Origin: an uncultured Bacteroidales bacterium
Lineage (GTDB): Bacteria > Bacteroidota > Bacteroidia > Bacteroidales > UBA932
Direction of reading: 5' to 3'
Length of the DNA: 57,757 bases
NCBI GenBank assembly: GCA_905234795.1
Contig: CAJOIQ010000010.1
Coordinates: forward strand, 1-57,757
Shown: in pieces, positions 8,249 through 15,719 of the stretch
How the letters are laid out: each line of letters starts with the position of its first letter
Numbering within the stretch: position 1 is the first letter of the stretch
Made by a program: the position numbers and the translations under genes
The notes under the pieces: model-generated
Told to the model about the DNA's origin: nothing
Seen by the model: the letters and a program-made list of their open reading frames with translations, nothing else
The model's database searches: none

Positions 8249-9511
8249 TTAAGCCAGATTGGAGAGGCTCAGCTGAAAGCCTATTCCCAAGGAGGAGAGT
8301 TTTCCGAGGAACGCCTGCTCAAAGGCGTTCCTTTCTGTTTTGCGGGTCATGTGGAGATAGAGCTTCCCGTTGTAGCCCACGCAGGAGAAGGCGCCGCTGT
8401 TGCCCCGCTGGCGGCCCAGGATGAAGTCCAAATCCTTTACATAGGGCGTCATGGCTTCCGGGAGCTGCACAAGGCCCATGTTGGAGAGGGTCTGGGAGCA
8501 GAAGCGGTCTCCGTGCAGCAGGTTGATGATGTCGATGATGGGGTGCTTCATGCGCACGATAAACATCTCTTCCAGTTCCACATTGGCGGCAATCTTGGGC
8601 TCCAAATGCTCTTTCTGCAGGTCATGAGCCTTCTGGGCCTTCACGGCCGATACCAACTGTTCAAAGCTCAAATATCCGTCCTTGATGTCTACGCCCAAGT
8701 TCACGTAGGAGGAGAAATTCCGCACGGTGCGGCTGTCATAGAGCGGACGCAGATTCACGGGAACGGACACCTTGAGCACGGATCGTTTTTTCTCCGAAGG
8801 GTCATTGCGATACTCTTCCTGCAGAGCCCAGAGCATGGCTGCCGTGAGGAGCTCCGTAACGGTGCATGTAAAGCGCCGGCAGACCGTCTGAATCTGTTCC
8901 ATCTGTATCACCGCCCGAAGGTCCCGCACAGCGGCGTGGGGGAGTGCATGGCCGCGGATATGGTAGGCGTCCACATTCTGCTCCAGCTGCCCGTGCCGGC
9001 CGCTGAAGACCGTCTTGAAGCTGTCTTCCACCTCAAAATAGGCCGGCCGAAGCTTCGGATCCAGCACCAGGCGGTTGTAGCGGATGGACGCGCCGTACTT
9101 GAGCCGGATGTATTCGCCCGTCAGGGTGAGCAGGAAGCAAAGGGCGCCGTTGCCATCGGCCAAGGCATGGAAGACATCCAAGTAAATGGATGCATCTTCC
9201 GCACTTACGCGGTACAGAAGGCCTTTCTGTTCCTTGAAATCCGGATGCCTGAGCGGAGTCAGCGGCAGGATGGATGGCGTGGCATTGATACGTTTGAGGT
9301 ACCACCAGAAGGCACCGGCCTTGAGGGTGCAGCGGAAGGTGGGAATGCGCTCGGATACACTTAAAAGTGCTTCCTGCAATATGGAGATATCAATGGGGTC
9401 GGTGAGGCTTACCTTCATCCTGTACAAGGAGCTGTAGTGCTTGGACATGGATGCGGGATAGATGTTCGCGGCATTGTCGAGCCTGAGTGTGGCGGGAATG
9501 GATGCAATCAT
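8249..9511 (-). CDS. Condensation-domain-like / alcohol acetyltransferase-type acyltransferase
   Basis: This 420-residue protein has the two-lobe chloramphenicol-acetyltransferase-like layout. The catalytic HxxxDG motif is seen as 'HALADG' at residues 115-120, the His being the general base. A second conserved stretch, 'SVPVNLRPLY', is typical of the family. Relatives transfer acyl groups from CoA or carrier proteins to alcohols or amines. No carrier or biosynthetic partner is adjacent, so the substrate is unknown. A -7 element (CAAAGTTA, 9530-9537, read on the minus strand) lies 19 nt upstream, and three TGGGACGAA copies lie behind that. Confidence 0.75.
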   Translation of the reverse strand: MIASIPATLRLDNAANIYPASMSKHYSSLYRMKVSLTDPIDISILQEALLSVSERIPTFRCTLKAGAFWWYLKRINATPSILPLTPLRHPDFKEQKGLLYRVSAEDASIYLDVFHALADGNGALCFLLTLTGEYIRLKYGASIRYNRLVLDPKLRPAYFEVEDSFKTVFSGRHGQLEQNVDAYHIRGHALPHAAVRDLRAVIQMEQIQTVCRRFTCTVTELLTAAMLWALQEEYRNDPSEKKRSVLKVSVPVNLRPLYDSRTVRNFSSYVNLGVDIKDGYLSFEQLVSAVKAQKAHDLQKEHLEPKIAANVELEEMFIVRMKHPIIDIINLLHGDRFCSQTLSNMGLVQLPEAMTPYVKDLDFILGRQRGNSGAFSCVGYNGKLYLHMTRKTERNAFEQAFLGKLSSLGIGFQLSLSNLA

Positions 9512-9529
9512 TTCTCTCTAGGTTTTGTG

Positions 9530-9537
9530 CAAAGTTA
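9530..9537 (-). promoter_or_regulatory. -7 promoter element for the acyltransferase gene
   Basis: CAAAGTTA reads TAACTTTG on the minus strand, matching TAnnTTTG, and lies just upstream of the start codon at 9511. Confidence 0.6.
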
Positions 9538-9572
9538 CGCTGCACAATTCACCCGGAAAAAGAAATGTAGTG

Positions 9573-9634
9573 TGGGACGAATGAAAGGGGTTAAAAGCTG
9601 TATTCTGGGACGAAAGTGGCTATTTTGGGACGAA
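9573..9634. repeat. Three direct copies of TGGGACGAA
   Basis: Identical 9-mers occur at 9573-9581, 9606-9614 and 9626-9634 in the only non-coding stretch upstream of the acyltransferase promoter. Spacing is 33 and 20 bp. This looks like a regulator-binding cluster; the regulator is unknown. Confidence 0.55.
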
Positions 9635-9653
9635 CACATGCAAAAACAGCTAT

Positions 9654-10184
9654 TTACCCCAGCGGATAAAACAAGGAATCGTAGCGGCTGTTCCAGCTGC
9701 GGTCGTAGTGTTTACGGATGACTCGGGCGCTGGCAAAGGCGTTGAAGTTGGCCCAGGCGTGCAGGAACAGTACGGCAAAGTCCGTACGGTTATGCAGCGT
9801 GAGGGCGAAGAGCGTGTACACGGCCACTACATATACGCAGGCGCGTTCGCGGTCGTCGGCCTGGGGACTGGAAGGGGTGACCAGGGTGAGGCGCTCGCTC
9901 TGGGCGAAGGCAAGGTCGGCAATGGCGTCACAGAGCTGGGCGTCGTCTGAGGGCTTGTACAGTTGGAGACAGTAGCGCTCGCCAGCGTATTTCTTCAGTG
10001 TTACCTCGCCATTGAGTTCCGGGACGGGATTGGGAAGTGCGGATTCGAAATAGCGGGAGTAATCGGCCTTCCCCTTGAGGAAGTCCAGTGCCAGGATGCA
10101 GTAGTCCCGGACGGAGGCTTCCACCACCATCTTCATGGGCGCATTTTCGTCAATCCGGCTTAATATTTCCGCTACACTTGCCAT
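9654..10184 (-). CDS. Hypothetical protein, 176 residues
   Basis: I do not recognise this protein. Starting at ATG 10184 it reads 'MASVAEILSRIDEN...' and ends in 'SRYDSLFYPLG'. It has no signal peptide. The C-terminal half is hydrophobic and aromatic but without a clear membrane span, suggesting a helical soluble protein. The upstream in-frame ATG at 10214 would add ten residues and overlap the divergent promoter region, so the internal start was preferred. It is divergent from the dehydrogenase at 10241. It could be a lineage-specific conserved protein. Confidence 0.65.
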   Translation of the reverse strand: MASVAEILSRIDENAPMKMVVEASVRDYCILALDFLKGKADYSRYFESALPNPVPELNGEVTLKKYAGERYCLQLYKPSDDAQLCDAIADLAFAQSERLTLVTPSSPQADDRERACVYVVAVYTLFALTLHNRTDFAVLFLHAWANFNAFASARVIRKHYDRSWNSRYDSLFYPLG

Positions 10185-10212
10185 ATCCGAAGTGTAAATA
10201 TACGAAAATATC

Positions 10213-10220
10213 ATTAATTT
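10213..10220 (+). promoter_or_regulatory. -7 promoter element (TAATTTTG) of the dehydrogenase gene
   Basis: TAATTTTG matches TAnnTTTG and ends 20 nt before ATG 10241, the start with the correct Rossmann N-terminus. Confidence 0.55.
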
Positions 10221-10240
10221 TGTACAAAAGAGCCACTATT

Positions 10241-11170
10241 ATGAAGATTGTATTTCTGGATGCCATATCCATGGGAGATGTCTCCCTGGAAGAAATGGCC
10301 GCTTTGGGAGAACTGGTCTGTTATCCATCGTCTACCGCCGAAGAAGCCCGTGAGCGGGTAAAGGATGCCGATGTCGCCTGCTTGAACAAAGTGATTGTGG
10401 CCCAGGCTTTCCTGGACGCTGCCCCCAAGCTCAAGCTCATCTGCGAAGCCGGTACCGGCATCAACAATATCGATACGGCCCTGTGCGCCCAGCGCGGGGT
10501 GGCCGTGCGTAACGTGGCTGCCTATTCCACCGATTCCGTTGCCCAGACGGCCTGGATGCACATCCTCAATCTGCTGGGCAGGGCTTTCCATTATCAGGAA
10601 TTCGTCACCAGCGGCGCCTACAGCAAGAATCCCGTGCACGTGGACTACGCTCATCCTTTCACAGAAATTGCCGGCAAAACGCTGGGCATCGTGGGGATGG
10701 GTGCCATCGGCCAAAAGGTGGCTTCGGTCGGCGTGGCTTTCGGCATGAAAGTCATCTACTATTCCACTTCCGGCACCGGCCACTGCAAGGATTATCCCTG
10801 TGTGTCCCTGGGGGAATTGCTGGACCAATCGGACGTTATCTCCATCCACGCGCCCTATAATGAGCGCACCGCCGGTCTTATCGGCTATGAGCAGTTCCGT
10901 CAAATGAAACCTTCGGCCGTTCTGGTGAACACCGGCCGCGGCGGCATTGCCGTGGAAGCCGATCTGGCCCGCGCCTTGGACGACGGTCTCATCGCCGGCG
11001 CCGCCCTGGATGTCTATGTGAAGGAGCCCCTGCCGCTGGACAGCCCTCTGATGCATCTCCGGCACCCGGAACGGCTCCTGTTCAGCCCTCACATCGCCTG
11101 GTACTCCCGCGAAGCCCGTGCCCGACTGGCCCACGAGATGGCGCAAAACATAGTGCGGTTTTTTGCATAG
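10241..11170 (+). CDS. D-2-hydroxyacid dehydrogenase (NAD-dependent)
   Basis: The 309-residue protein begins 'MKIVFLDAISMG' and shows the family's two-domain order. The nucleotide-binding motif 'GMGAIG' is at about 152-157. The catalytic Arg lies in 'VNTGRGG', Glu in 'VKEPLP' and His in 'SPHIAW'. The family reduces 2-oxoacids such as glyoxylate, hydroxypyruvate or phenylpyruvate with NAD(P)H in the cytoplasm; the present substrate cannot be told. The longer open frame upstream is not used, because ATG 10241 follows a promoter and is the family's normal N-terminus. Confidence 0.85.
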   Translation: MKIVFLDAISMGDVSLEEMAALGELVCYPSSTAEEARERVKDADVACLNKVIVAQAFLDAAPKLKLICEAGTGINNIDTALCAQRGVAVRNVAAYSTDSVAQTAWMHILNLLGRAFHYQEFVTSGAYSKNPVHVDYAHPFTEIAGKTLGIVGMGAIGQKVASVGVAFGMKVIYYSTSGTGHCKDYPCVSLGELLDQSDVISIHAPYNERTAGLIGYEQFRQMKPSAVLVNTGRGGIAVEADLARALDDGLIAGAALDVYVKEPLPLDSPLMHLRHPERLLFSPHIAWYSREARARLAHEMAQNIVRFFA

Positions 11171-11179
11171 GGCATAACT

Positions 11180-11263
11180 CGTTGATTATCAACAATATAA
11201 AAATTTCTCTTGATACCAAATGGAATCAAGAGAAAAACTTAAATTGCTAATAATCAGCAGATT
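11180..11263 (+). repeat. Dyad repeat, copy A
   Basis: It contains two palindromes: GTTGATTATCAAC (11181-11193) and an 11-bp perfect inverted repeat TTTCTCTTGAT / ATCAAGAGAAA around a 10-nt loop (about 11204-11235). The same unit recurs at 43501-43568 (reverse) and 44441-44490 (forward). Here it lies between convergent genes and, with flanking A/T runs, could also end transcription both ways. Confidence 0.75.
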
Positions 11264-11275
11264 AGGATACGTGCG

Positions 11276-11953
11276 CTATTTCAGCCGAATGGAGGCGACG
11301 CCGGCCTTGTGGGTAGAGACGTTGCCGCATTCCAGTTCACGGGCGTCGATGTCACCGGCGCCGTTCACGGAGAAGACGGCCGATGCAGCCTTGCCGGAAA
11401 GCTCGGCATCGCCGGCACCGTTTACGCTCACATTGAGGTTCTGCACATCCAGGCCGGAAGCCTTGATGTCGGCGACACCGTTCACGGAGAGCATGAGGCC
11501 GGGAACCTGGACAGACACCATGCAGAGGTCACCTGCGCCGTTCACCTGGACCTTAAGGTCTTTGTCGGAGACATATGCGCCTTTCTGGTTCATATCGGCC
11601 GCACCGTTAAGGACAACGGATTCGGCGTAGGGGAGAGTGACGGCCACCTCGTACTTCTGGGCACGGATATTGGCGCCGTTCTTATGGGCAATGACAAGGA
11701 CTCCGTCCTCGACCCTATAGTCAATATGCTCAAACACTTCTTCATTGGCGGTAACCACCACGGAGAAAGCATCGGACTGGGAGAAGGTCAGGTTCGACGA
11801 ACCGTTGACCACGATGGAGGTGAAACCGGTCAGGTCCATGCTTTTCTCCACAACGGGGCCTTTGCAGCTGATGGTTTTCCCGTTACCGATATGGATGTTG
11901 ATGCAGCTGGTGGCAAGGACCAGCGCGCACAGGGCAAACAATACTTTTTTCAT
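11276..11953 (-). CDS. DUF2807 lipoprotein (head-GIN domain)
   Basis: This 225-residue protein has a lipoprotein signal peptide ('LATSC') followed by a beta-rich repeat domain full of 'VNGAGD' and 'LNGAAD' turns. These are the hallmark of the 'putative autotransporter adhesin, head GIN' family common in Bacteroidota, and its biochemical role is not established. It is the last gene of a four-gene minus-strand operon, 2 bp after the GntR regulator. The set suggests a cell-envelope stress response, which is an inference. Confidence 0.85.
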   Translation of the reverse strand: MKKVLFALCALVLATSCINIHIGNGKTISCKGPVVEKSMDLTGFTSIVVNGSSNLTFSQSDAFSVVVTANEEVFEHIDYRVEDGVLVIAHKNGANIRAQKYEVAVTLPYAESVVLNGAADMNQKGAYVSDKDLKVQVNGAGDLCMVSVQVPGLMLSVNGVADIKASGLDVQNLNVSVNGAGDAELSGKAASAVFSVNGAGDIDARELECGNVSTHKAGVASIRLK

Positions 11954-11955
11954 AT

Positions 11956-12300
11956 CTATTTTACGTTTTTGAATATACTTGCATCCAGGCCCAGCAGTTC
12001 CATCTTCTTCATGATGGAAGGGACTTCTTTCTGCAGGAATTCCTCCCTCTGGGTGTCCAGGATCTTGTTTTTGGCGTCGGGCGACACAAAGTAGCCGATG
12101 CCGCGCTTGTTGTAGATGATACCCTCTGCGGTGAGTTTTTCGTACACTCGCATGACGGTGTTGGGGTTCACGCCGATGTCGGCGCCGTATTCACGGACAG
12201 ACGGGATTCTGTCGTCCGCCTTCAGTGAGCCGCTCAGGATGCCCTCGCAGAACACATCGGCTATCTGAAGATAGATGGGTTTTTCACCGTGGAAGTCCAT
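11956..12300 (-). CDS. GntR-family regulator, YtrA subfamily
   Basis: The 114-residue protein has a compact winged-helix domain ('IPSVREYGADIGVNPNTVMRVYEKLTAEGII') and only a short helical tail, with no large effector domain. This is the signature of the YtrA subgroup, which usually represses its own ABC-transporter operon. It is the third gene of the operon, 4 bp from the permease. The likely operator is the dyad at 13968-13989. Confidence 0.88.
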   Translation of the reverse strand: MDFHGEKPIYLQIADVFCEGILSGSLKADDRIPSVREYGADIGVNPNTVMRVYEKLTAEGIIYNKRGIGYFVSPDAKNKILDTQREEFLQKEVPSIMKKMELLGLDASIFKNVK

Positions 12301-12304
12301 AATA

Positions 12305-13123
12305 CTAATGTTTTAAGGTTTTCAGGCGCCAGTAGATGCCGCCGGCCAGGCCTGCAGCGATGGCTGCGCTGGCCCATGTTGTAATTCTGAGAACCTGGCG
12401 GATGTATACTTCGGCCTCGGCAAAATCATTCACTTCGACATGATACTGTGTGTTGATGCCCAGGAAGGAGAACACAATGGAGAAGAGGGTGGACAGCAGG
12501 AAAATGATCACAAAGCCAGCGAGAATCTTATTCTTTTTGAAGATAAGGCCGCACAGCAGAAAGAAAAGGAAATTGGCGGCAACGCCCACGATGAAAGCAG
12601 GAACGAAAGCCCACAGATTCCAGTTGGTGGCATAATCCACATTGACGTCGGCAATCTGCGAGGCCAGTTCACGGAATCCGTTTCCTACGCTGTGCAGCAT
12701 GGAGACGCCCACGGTGGTATCTACGGAAGCAACCAGAAGATCGGCCACAAAATACACGCCCACAAACAGCAGGGGAAGGATGAGGATGGTCATCAGGACC
12801 ATGGACAGCCACTTCTCGAAGGTGGAAGCCGGAACCATGAGCCAGGCGCTGCCCTTACGTTTGTCGGTAAGATAACCGTAAGTGCGGGTCTGATACAGCT
12901 CCAGGGCCGTGAATGCCACAAAATAGACTACGAAACGGGCGGCGAGTCCGGGACCCTGCCAGCCATTCCCGAAGATGAGGTTGAAGCCGACCGTGATAAT
13001 ATACAGGATGAGGCCGGACAGGCCGATGCCGATAGCCGCCTTCACATGATTCCGCCACATCTGGGTGAAATCGTATTTGAAATAGTTCCAGAAACGCTGG
13101 CCGTTAAAAACTTCACTTTTCAT
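12305..13123 (-). CDS. ABC transporter membrane protein
   Basis: This 272-residue integral membrane protein has about six hydrophobic spans (for example near 'GLILYIITVGFNLIF', 'ILPLLFVGVYFVADL' and 'FLLSTLFSIVFSFLG'). ATG 13123 ('MKSEVFNGQRFW') was preferred over the longer frame because it sits 7 bp after the stop of the ATPase gene. It pairs with the ATPase upstream to make an ABC-2/YtrC-like exporter or envelope-protection system. Substrate unknown. Confidence 0.8.
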   Translation of the reverse strand: MKSEVFNGQRFWNYFKYDFTQMWRNHVKAAIGIGLSGLILYIITVGFNLIFGNGWQGPGLAARFVVYFVAFTALELYQTRTYGYLTDKRKGSAWLMVPASTFEKWLSMVLMTILILPLLFVGVYFVADLLVASVDTTVGVSMLHSVGNGFRELASQIADVNVDYATNWNLWAFVPAFIVGVAANFLFFLLCGLIFKKNKILAGFVIIFLLSTLFSIVFSFLGINTQYHVEVNDFAEAEVYIRQVLRITTWASAAIAAGLAGGIYWRLKTLKH

Positions 13124-13130
13124 AAGGCAA

Positions 13131-13958
13131 CTACTTGGCAAATAAGGATTTAACTACATCTTTATGGGCATGCACAGCATTGAAGAGGGCTTCCAGGTTC
13201 ACCTTGGATTCCTCTCCAGTGGTGTTGGGATATACCTGGATGGCGCCGGCGGGGGTGTGCTCCATGTACAGGGCTTCGGGATGGATCTGGGTCCCGTAGT
13301 CGAAGAAAAGTTTCCGGCTGATTTCCTCCAGGGAAGCGTTCACCAGAACATCTTCCTTGTCCAGGATGATGATGGGATCGATGATATCCTCCAGGTCACG
13401 CACCTGGTGGGTGGAGATGATCACCGCGCTGTCCTCGGCCGTATATTTCATAATGGCCTTGCGGAACTGGCTCTTGGAAGGGATGTCCAGGCCGTTGGTG
13501 GGCTCGTCCATGTAATAATGGCGAGCGTTGCACGCAAGGGCGAAGGCAATCCAGGTCTTTTTGAGCTGGCCAGCGCTCATGGTATCCATCATCTGATTCT
13601 CGTCCACCTCGAATTCCCGCAGGATCTGCATGTATTTGAAGTGGTCGTAGGTGGGCCAGAGTGCGCCGGTTTCCAAACCGAAGCGTAGTGCCCGGTTGTG
13701 CACGGGCGCCACTTCGTCGGGCAGATAGAACTGTTCCGAGAGCAGGGAAGGCTCACGATTGAAAGGATCACGACCATCGGTTTCGATGGTGCCAGCCTGG
13801 GGCTTCTTGAGCCCGCACAAGAGGGTGAGCAGGGTGGTTTTGCCCACACCGTTCTCTCCCAGGAGGCCATAAATGTTGCCTCCCTTGAGCTCCATGGAGA
13901 TGTTTTTGAGCACGCCTTTGGAGCCGTAACTGAAGGATAAGTCTTTTACGCTGATCAT
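13131..13958 (-). CDS. ABC transporter ATP-binding protein
   Basis: The 275-residue ATPase carries Walker A 'GENGVGKTT', signature 'MSAGQLKKTW' (a slightly divergent LSGGQ), Walker B 'YYMDEPTNGLD' and an H-loop 'STHQV'. ATG 13958 ('MISVKDLSFSYG') is chosen because it gives the normal family N-terminus and lies directly behind the operator and promoter. It is the first gene of the ABC/GntR/DUF2807 operon and powers the adjacent permease. Confidence 0.9.
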   Translation of the reverse strand: MISVKDLSFSYGSKGVLKNISMELKGGNIYGLLGENGVGKTTLLTLLCGLKKPQAGTIETDGRDPFNREPSLLSEQFYLPDEVAPVHNRALRFGLETGALWPTYDHFKYMQILREFEVDENQMMDTMSAGQLKKTWIAFALACNARHYYMDEPTNGLDIPSKSQFRKAIMKYTAEDSAVIISTHQVRDLEDIIDPIIILDKEDVLVNASLEEISRKLFFDYGTQIHPEALYMEHTPAGAIQVYPNTTGEESKVNLEALFNAVHAHKDVVKSLFAK

Positions 13959-13967
13959 ATCTTTGTG

Positions 13968-13999
13968 GTGTATTAGTTCATTAGTACACTGCAAAGGTA
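13968..13999 (-). promoter_or_regulatory. Promoter and YtrA-type operator of the ABC operon
   Basis: CAAAGGTA at 13992-13999 reads TACCTTTG on the minus strand, a good -7 element. Directly downstream, at 13968-13989, lies an imperfect palindrome with outer arms GTGTA and TACAC and inner TTAG / TTAG blocks (16 of 22 positions symmetric). It resembles the GTGTA...TACAC dyads bound by YtrA-type regulators. Its position over the expected start of transcription fits autorepression by the GntR protein at 11956. Confidence 0.65.
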
Positions 14000-14041
14000 G
14001 TAAGAAAAATGATAACTGCAAATTAATTTACACTTTTTTGC

Positions 14042-14072
14042 AAAAAAAACTGCGTCCCGGGAAGAGACGCAG
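14042..14072 (-). terminator. Intrinsic terminator of the deoxyhypusine-synthase-like gene
   Basis: CTGCGTC and GACGCAG form a perfect 7-bp stem (14050-14072). On the minus strand it is followed by eight T residues (A-run 14042-14049), a classic Rho-independent terminator 28 bp after the stop codon. Confidence 0.85.
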
Positions 14073-14099
14073 TATATAATAGAGGTATAAACCTGTGTA

Positions 14100-15068
14100 T
14101 TACCAGCCCAGAACGTAGGCGAAGATGAGCGGTGCAACAATGGTGGCATCGCTTTCCACAATAAACTTGGGCGTTTCGGGAGCCAGCTTGCCCCAGGTGA
14201 TTTTCTCGTTGGGAACGGCACCGGAATAGGAACCGTAGGAGGTGGTGGAATCCGAGATCTGGCAGAAATAGGCCCAGAGGGGAGTGCCTTCCCAGCCCAG
14301 ATCCTGCTCCATCATGGGAACGCAGCAGATAGGGAAGTCACCGGCGGTACCGCCGCCAATCTGGAAGAAGCCCACGCCGGGAGCGTTCTTCTTGTACCAG
14401 TCTACCAGGAACATCATCACCTCCACGCCCTGGATGACCATGTGGGGGTCATATTCGCCACGAATGACGTGGGCGGTGAAAATGTTACCGGTGGTGCAGT
14501 CTTCCCATGCGGGGCAGATGATGGGGATGTTCTTCTCACAGGCTGCCATTACCCAGCTGTCCTTGGGATCAATCTCATAGTACTGCTCCAGGACGCCGCT
14601 GCGCAGCATCTGATAAATGAATTCATAGGGGAGGTATCTCTTGCCCTCGGCCTTGGCCTTGTCCCAAACTTCCACCAGGTGCTTCTCCAGACGGCGGAAG
14701 GCTTCTTCCTCGGGGATGCAGGTATCGGTTACACGGTTGTAGTGGTTGTTGATGAGCTCCTGCTCCTGGGCGGGAGTGAGGTCACGGTAACCGGGGACTC
14801 TGTAATAGTGGTTGTGGGCCACCAGGTTCATGATGTCTTCCTCCAGGTTGTTGGCGCTGCAGCAGACGAAGGAAATCTTGTCCTGACGAATCATTTCGGC
14901 CAGGGAAAGACCCAGCTCGGCGGTACTCATGGCACCCGCCATGGCCAGGAACATCTTACCACCCTTGTTCAGGAGGTCTTCATAGGCTTTTGCAGCATCT
15001 ACCAGGGCTGCTGAATTGAAATGACGGTAGTTGTGAAGGATGAATTGAGAGATAGGTCCCTTTTCCAT
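14100..15068 (-). CDS. Deoxyhypusine synthase family protein
   Basis: The 322-residue enzyme, from ATG 15068 ('MEKGPISQFILHNYRHFN'), shows the family's NAD/spermidine-binding segments ('AGAMSTAELG', 'QIGGGTAGDF'). It keeps the lysine that forms the enzyme-imine intermediate in true deoxyhypusine synthase ('ITWGKLAP', about Lys294). Bacteria have no eIF5A, so bacterial members are thought to act in polyamine metabolism, for example making homospermidine-like compounds; the reaction here is unproven. A -7 element (CAAATTTA, 15132-15139) lies upstream, and a strong terminator follows the gene. Confidence 0.85.
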   Translation of the reverse strand: MEKGPISQFILHNYRHFNSAALVDAAKAYEDLLNKGGKMFLAMAGAMSTAELGLSLAEMIRQDKISFVCCSANNLEEDIMNLVAHNHYYRVPGYRDLTPAQEQELINNHYNRVTDTCIPEEEAFRRLEKHLVEVWDKAKAEGKRYLPYEFIYQMLRSGVLEQYYEIDPKDSWVMAACEKNIPIICPAWEDCTTGNIFTAHVIRGEYDPHMVIQGVEVMMFLVDWYKKNAPGVGFFQIGGGTAGDFPICCVPMMEQDLGWEGTPLWAYFCQISDSTTSYGSYSGAVPNEKITWGKLAPETPKFIVESDATIVAPLIFAYVLGW

Positions 15069-15131
15069 TTTTAAAACGTGTGGCAGCAGGCGAAACCAGT
15101 CCGTGGTCTCCAACCTCTGCGATTTCGATTG

Positions 15132-15139
15132 CAAATTTA
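15132..15139 (-). promoter_or_regulatory. -7 promoter element of the deoxyhypusine-synthase-like gene
   Basis: CAAATTTA reads TAAATTTG on the minus strand, about 60 nt before the chosen start at 15068. Confidence 0.55.
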
Positions 15140-15201
15140 GGAAAAAAATAGTAAATTCGCATTGTTAAAAACGTGTAAAGCCATCTAAAACCTTAATAAT
15201 T

Positions 15202-15627
15202 ATGAAGAAATTACTTCTTGTCATTGCTGCCATACTCGGCCTGGCCGTGGTAGCAGCTGCACAGCCCCGCGCCATTGGTGTGCGCGCCGGTTACGGTGCC
15301 GAACTTTCCTACCAGCACACCCTGGGTGGCAACAACTTCGGTGAAATCGACCTGGGTTGGAACTCAGGTGCCTTCAGCGCCGGTCTTGCCTATGATTTCT
15401 CCGTTGCCCCCGTTGGCCCGCTTAATTTCTATGTTGGTCCTCAGGTGCAGATTGCCTTCGTCAATGGTGGCGGTGTCGGTGTTGGTGCCGGCGCACAGCT
15501 GGGTTTGGAGTACTGCTTCGATTTCCCCCTGCAGCTTTCCCTGGACTGGAAACCTACGTTCTACTTTGTTCCCGCCACTGCATTCGGCTGGTCCAGCATC
15601 GCCCTGGGTATCCGCTATCTGTTCTAG
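15202..15627 (+). CDS. Small outer-membrane beta-barrel protein
   Basis: The 141-residue protein has a Sec signal peptide cleaved near 'VAAAQ', followed by alternating short strands rich in Gly and aromatic residues, and it ends in 'GIRYLF'. A C-terminal Phe is the usual beta-barrel assembly signal. At this size it would form an eight-strand barrel. No known function is recognised. It stands alone and is closed by the strong hairpin at 15651. Confidence 0.75.
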   Translation: MKKLLLVIAAILGLAVVAAAQPRAIGVRAGYGAELSYQHTLGGNNFGEIDLGWNSGAFSAGLAYDFSVAPVGPLNFYVGPQVQIAFVNGGGVGVGAGAQLGLEYCFDFPLQLSLDWKPTFYFVPATAFGWSSIALGIRYLF

Positions 15628-15650
15628 CAGATTTTTCTTAGAGAGAGTAT

Positions 15651-15702
15651 AAATAAAATCCCGCAGACATCGGCAATCAAATCAGTCTGCGGGATTTTAT
15701 TT
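15651..15702. terminator. Strong bidirectional terminator
   Basis: Two perfectly complementary 18-nt arms (15651-15668 and 15685-15702) enclose a 16-nt loop. The outer part of each arm is A/T-rich and the inner part is CCCGCAGAC / GTCTGCGGG. It therefore works as an intrinsic terminator for both convergent genes (ends 15627 and 15720). Confidence 0.92.
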
Positions 15703-15719
15703 GTGCTCTCTGATGTAAA

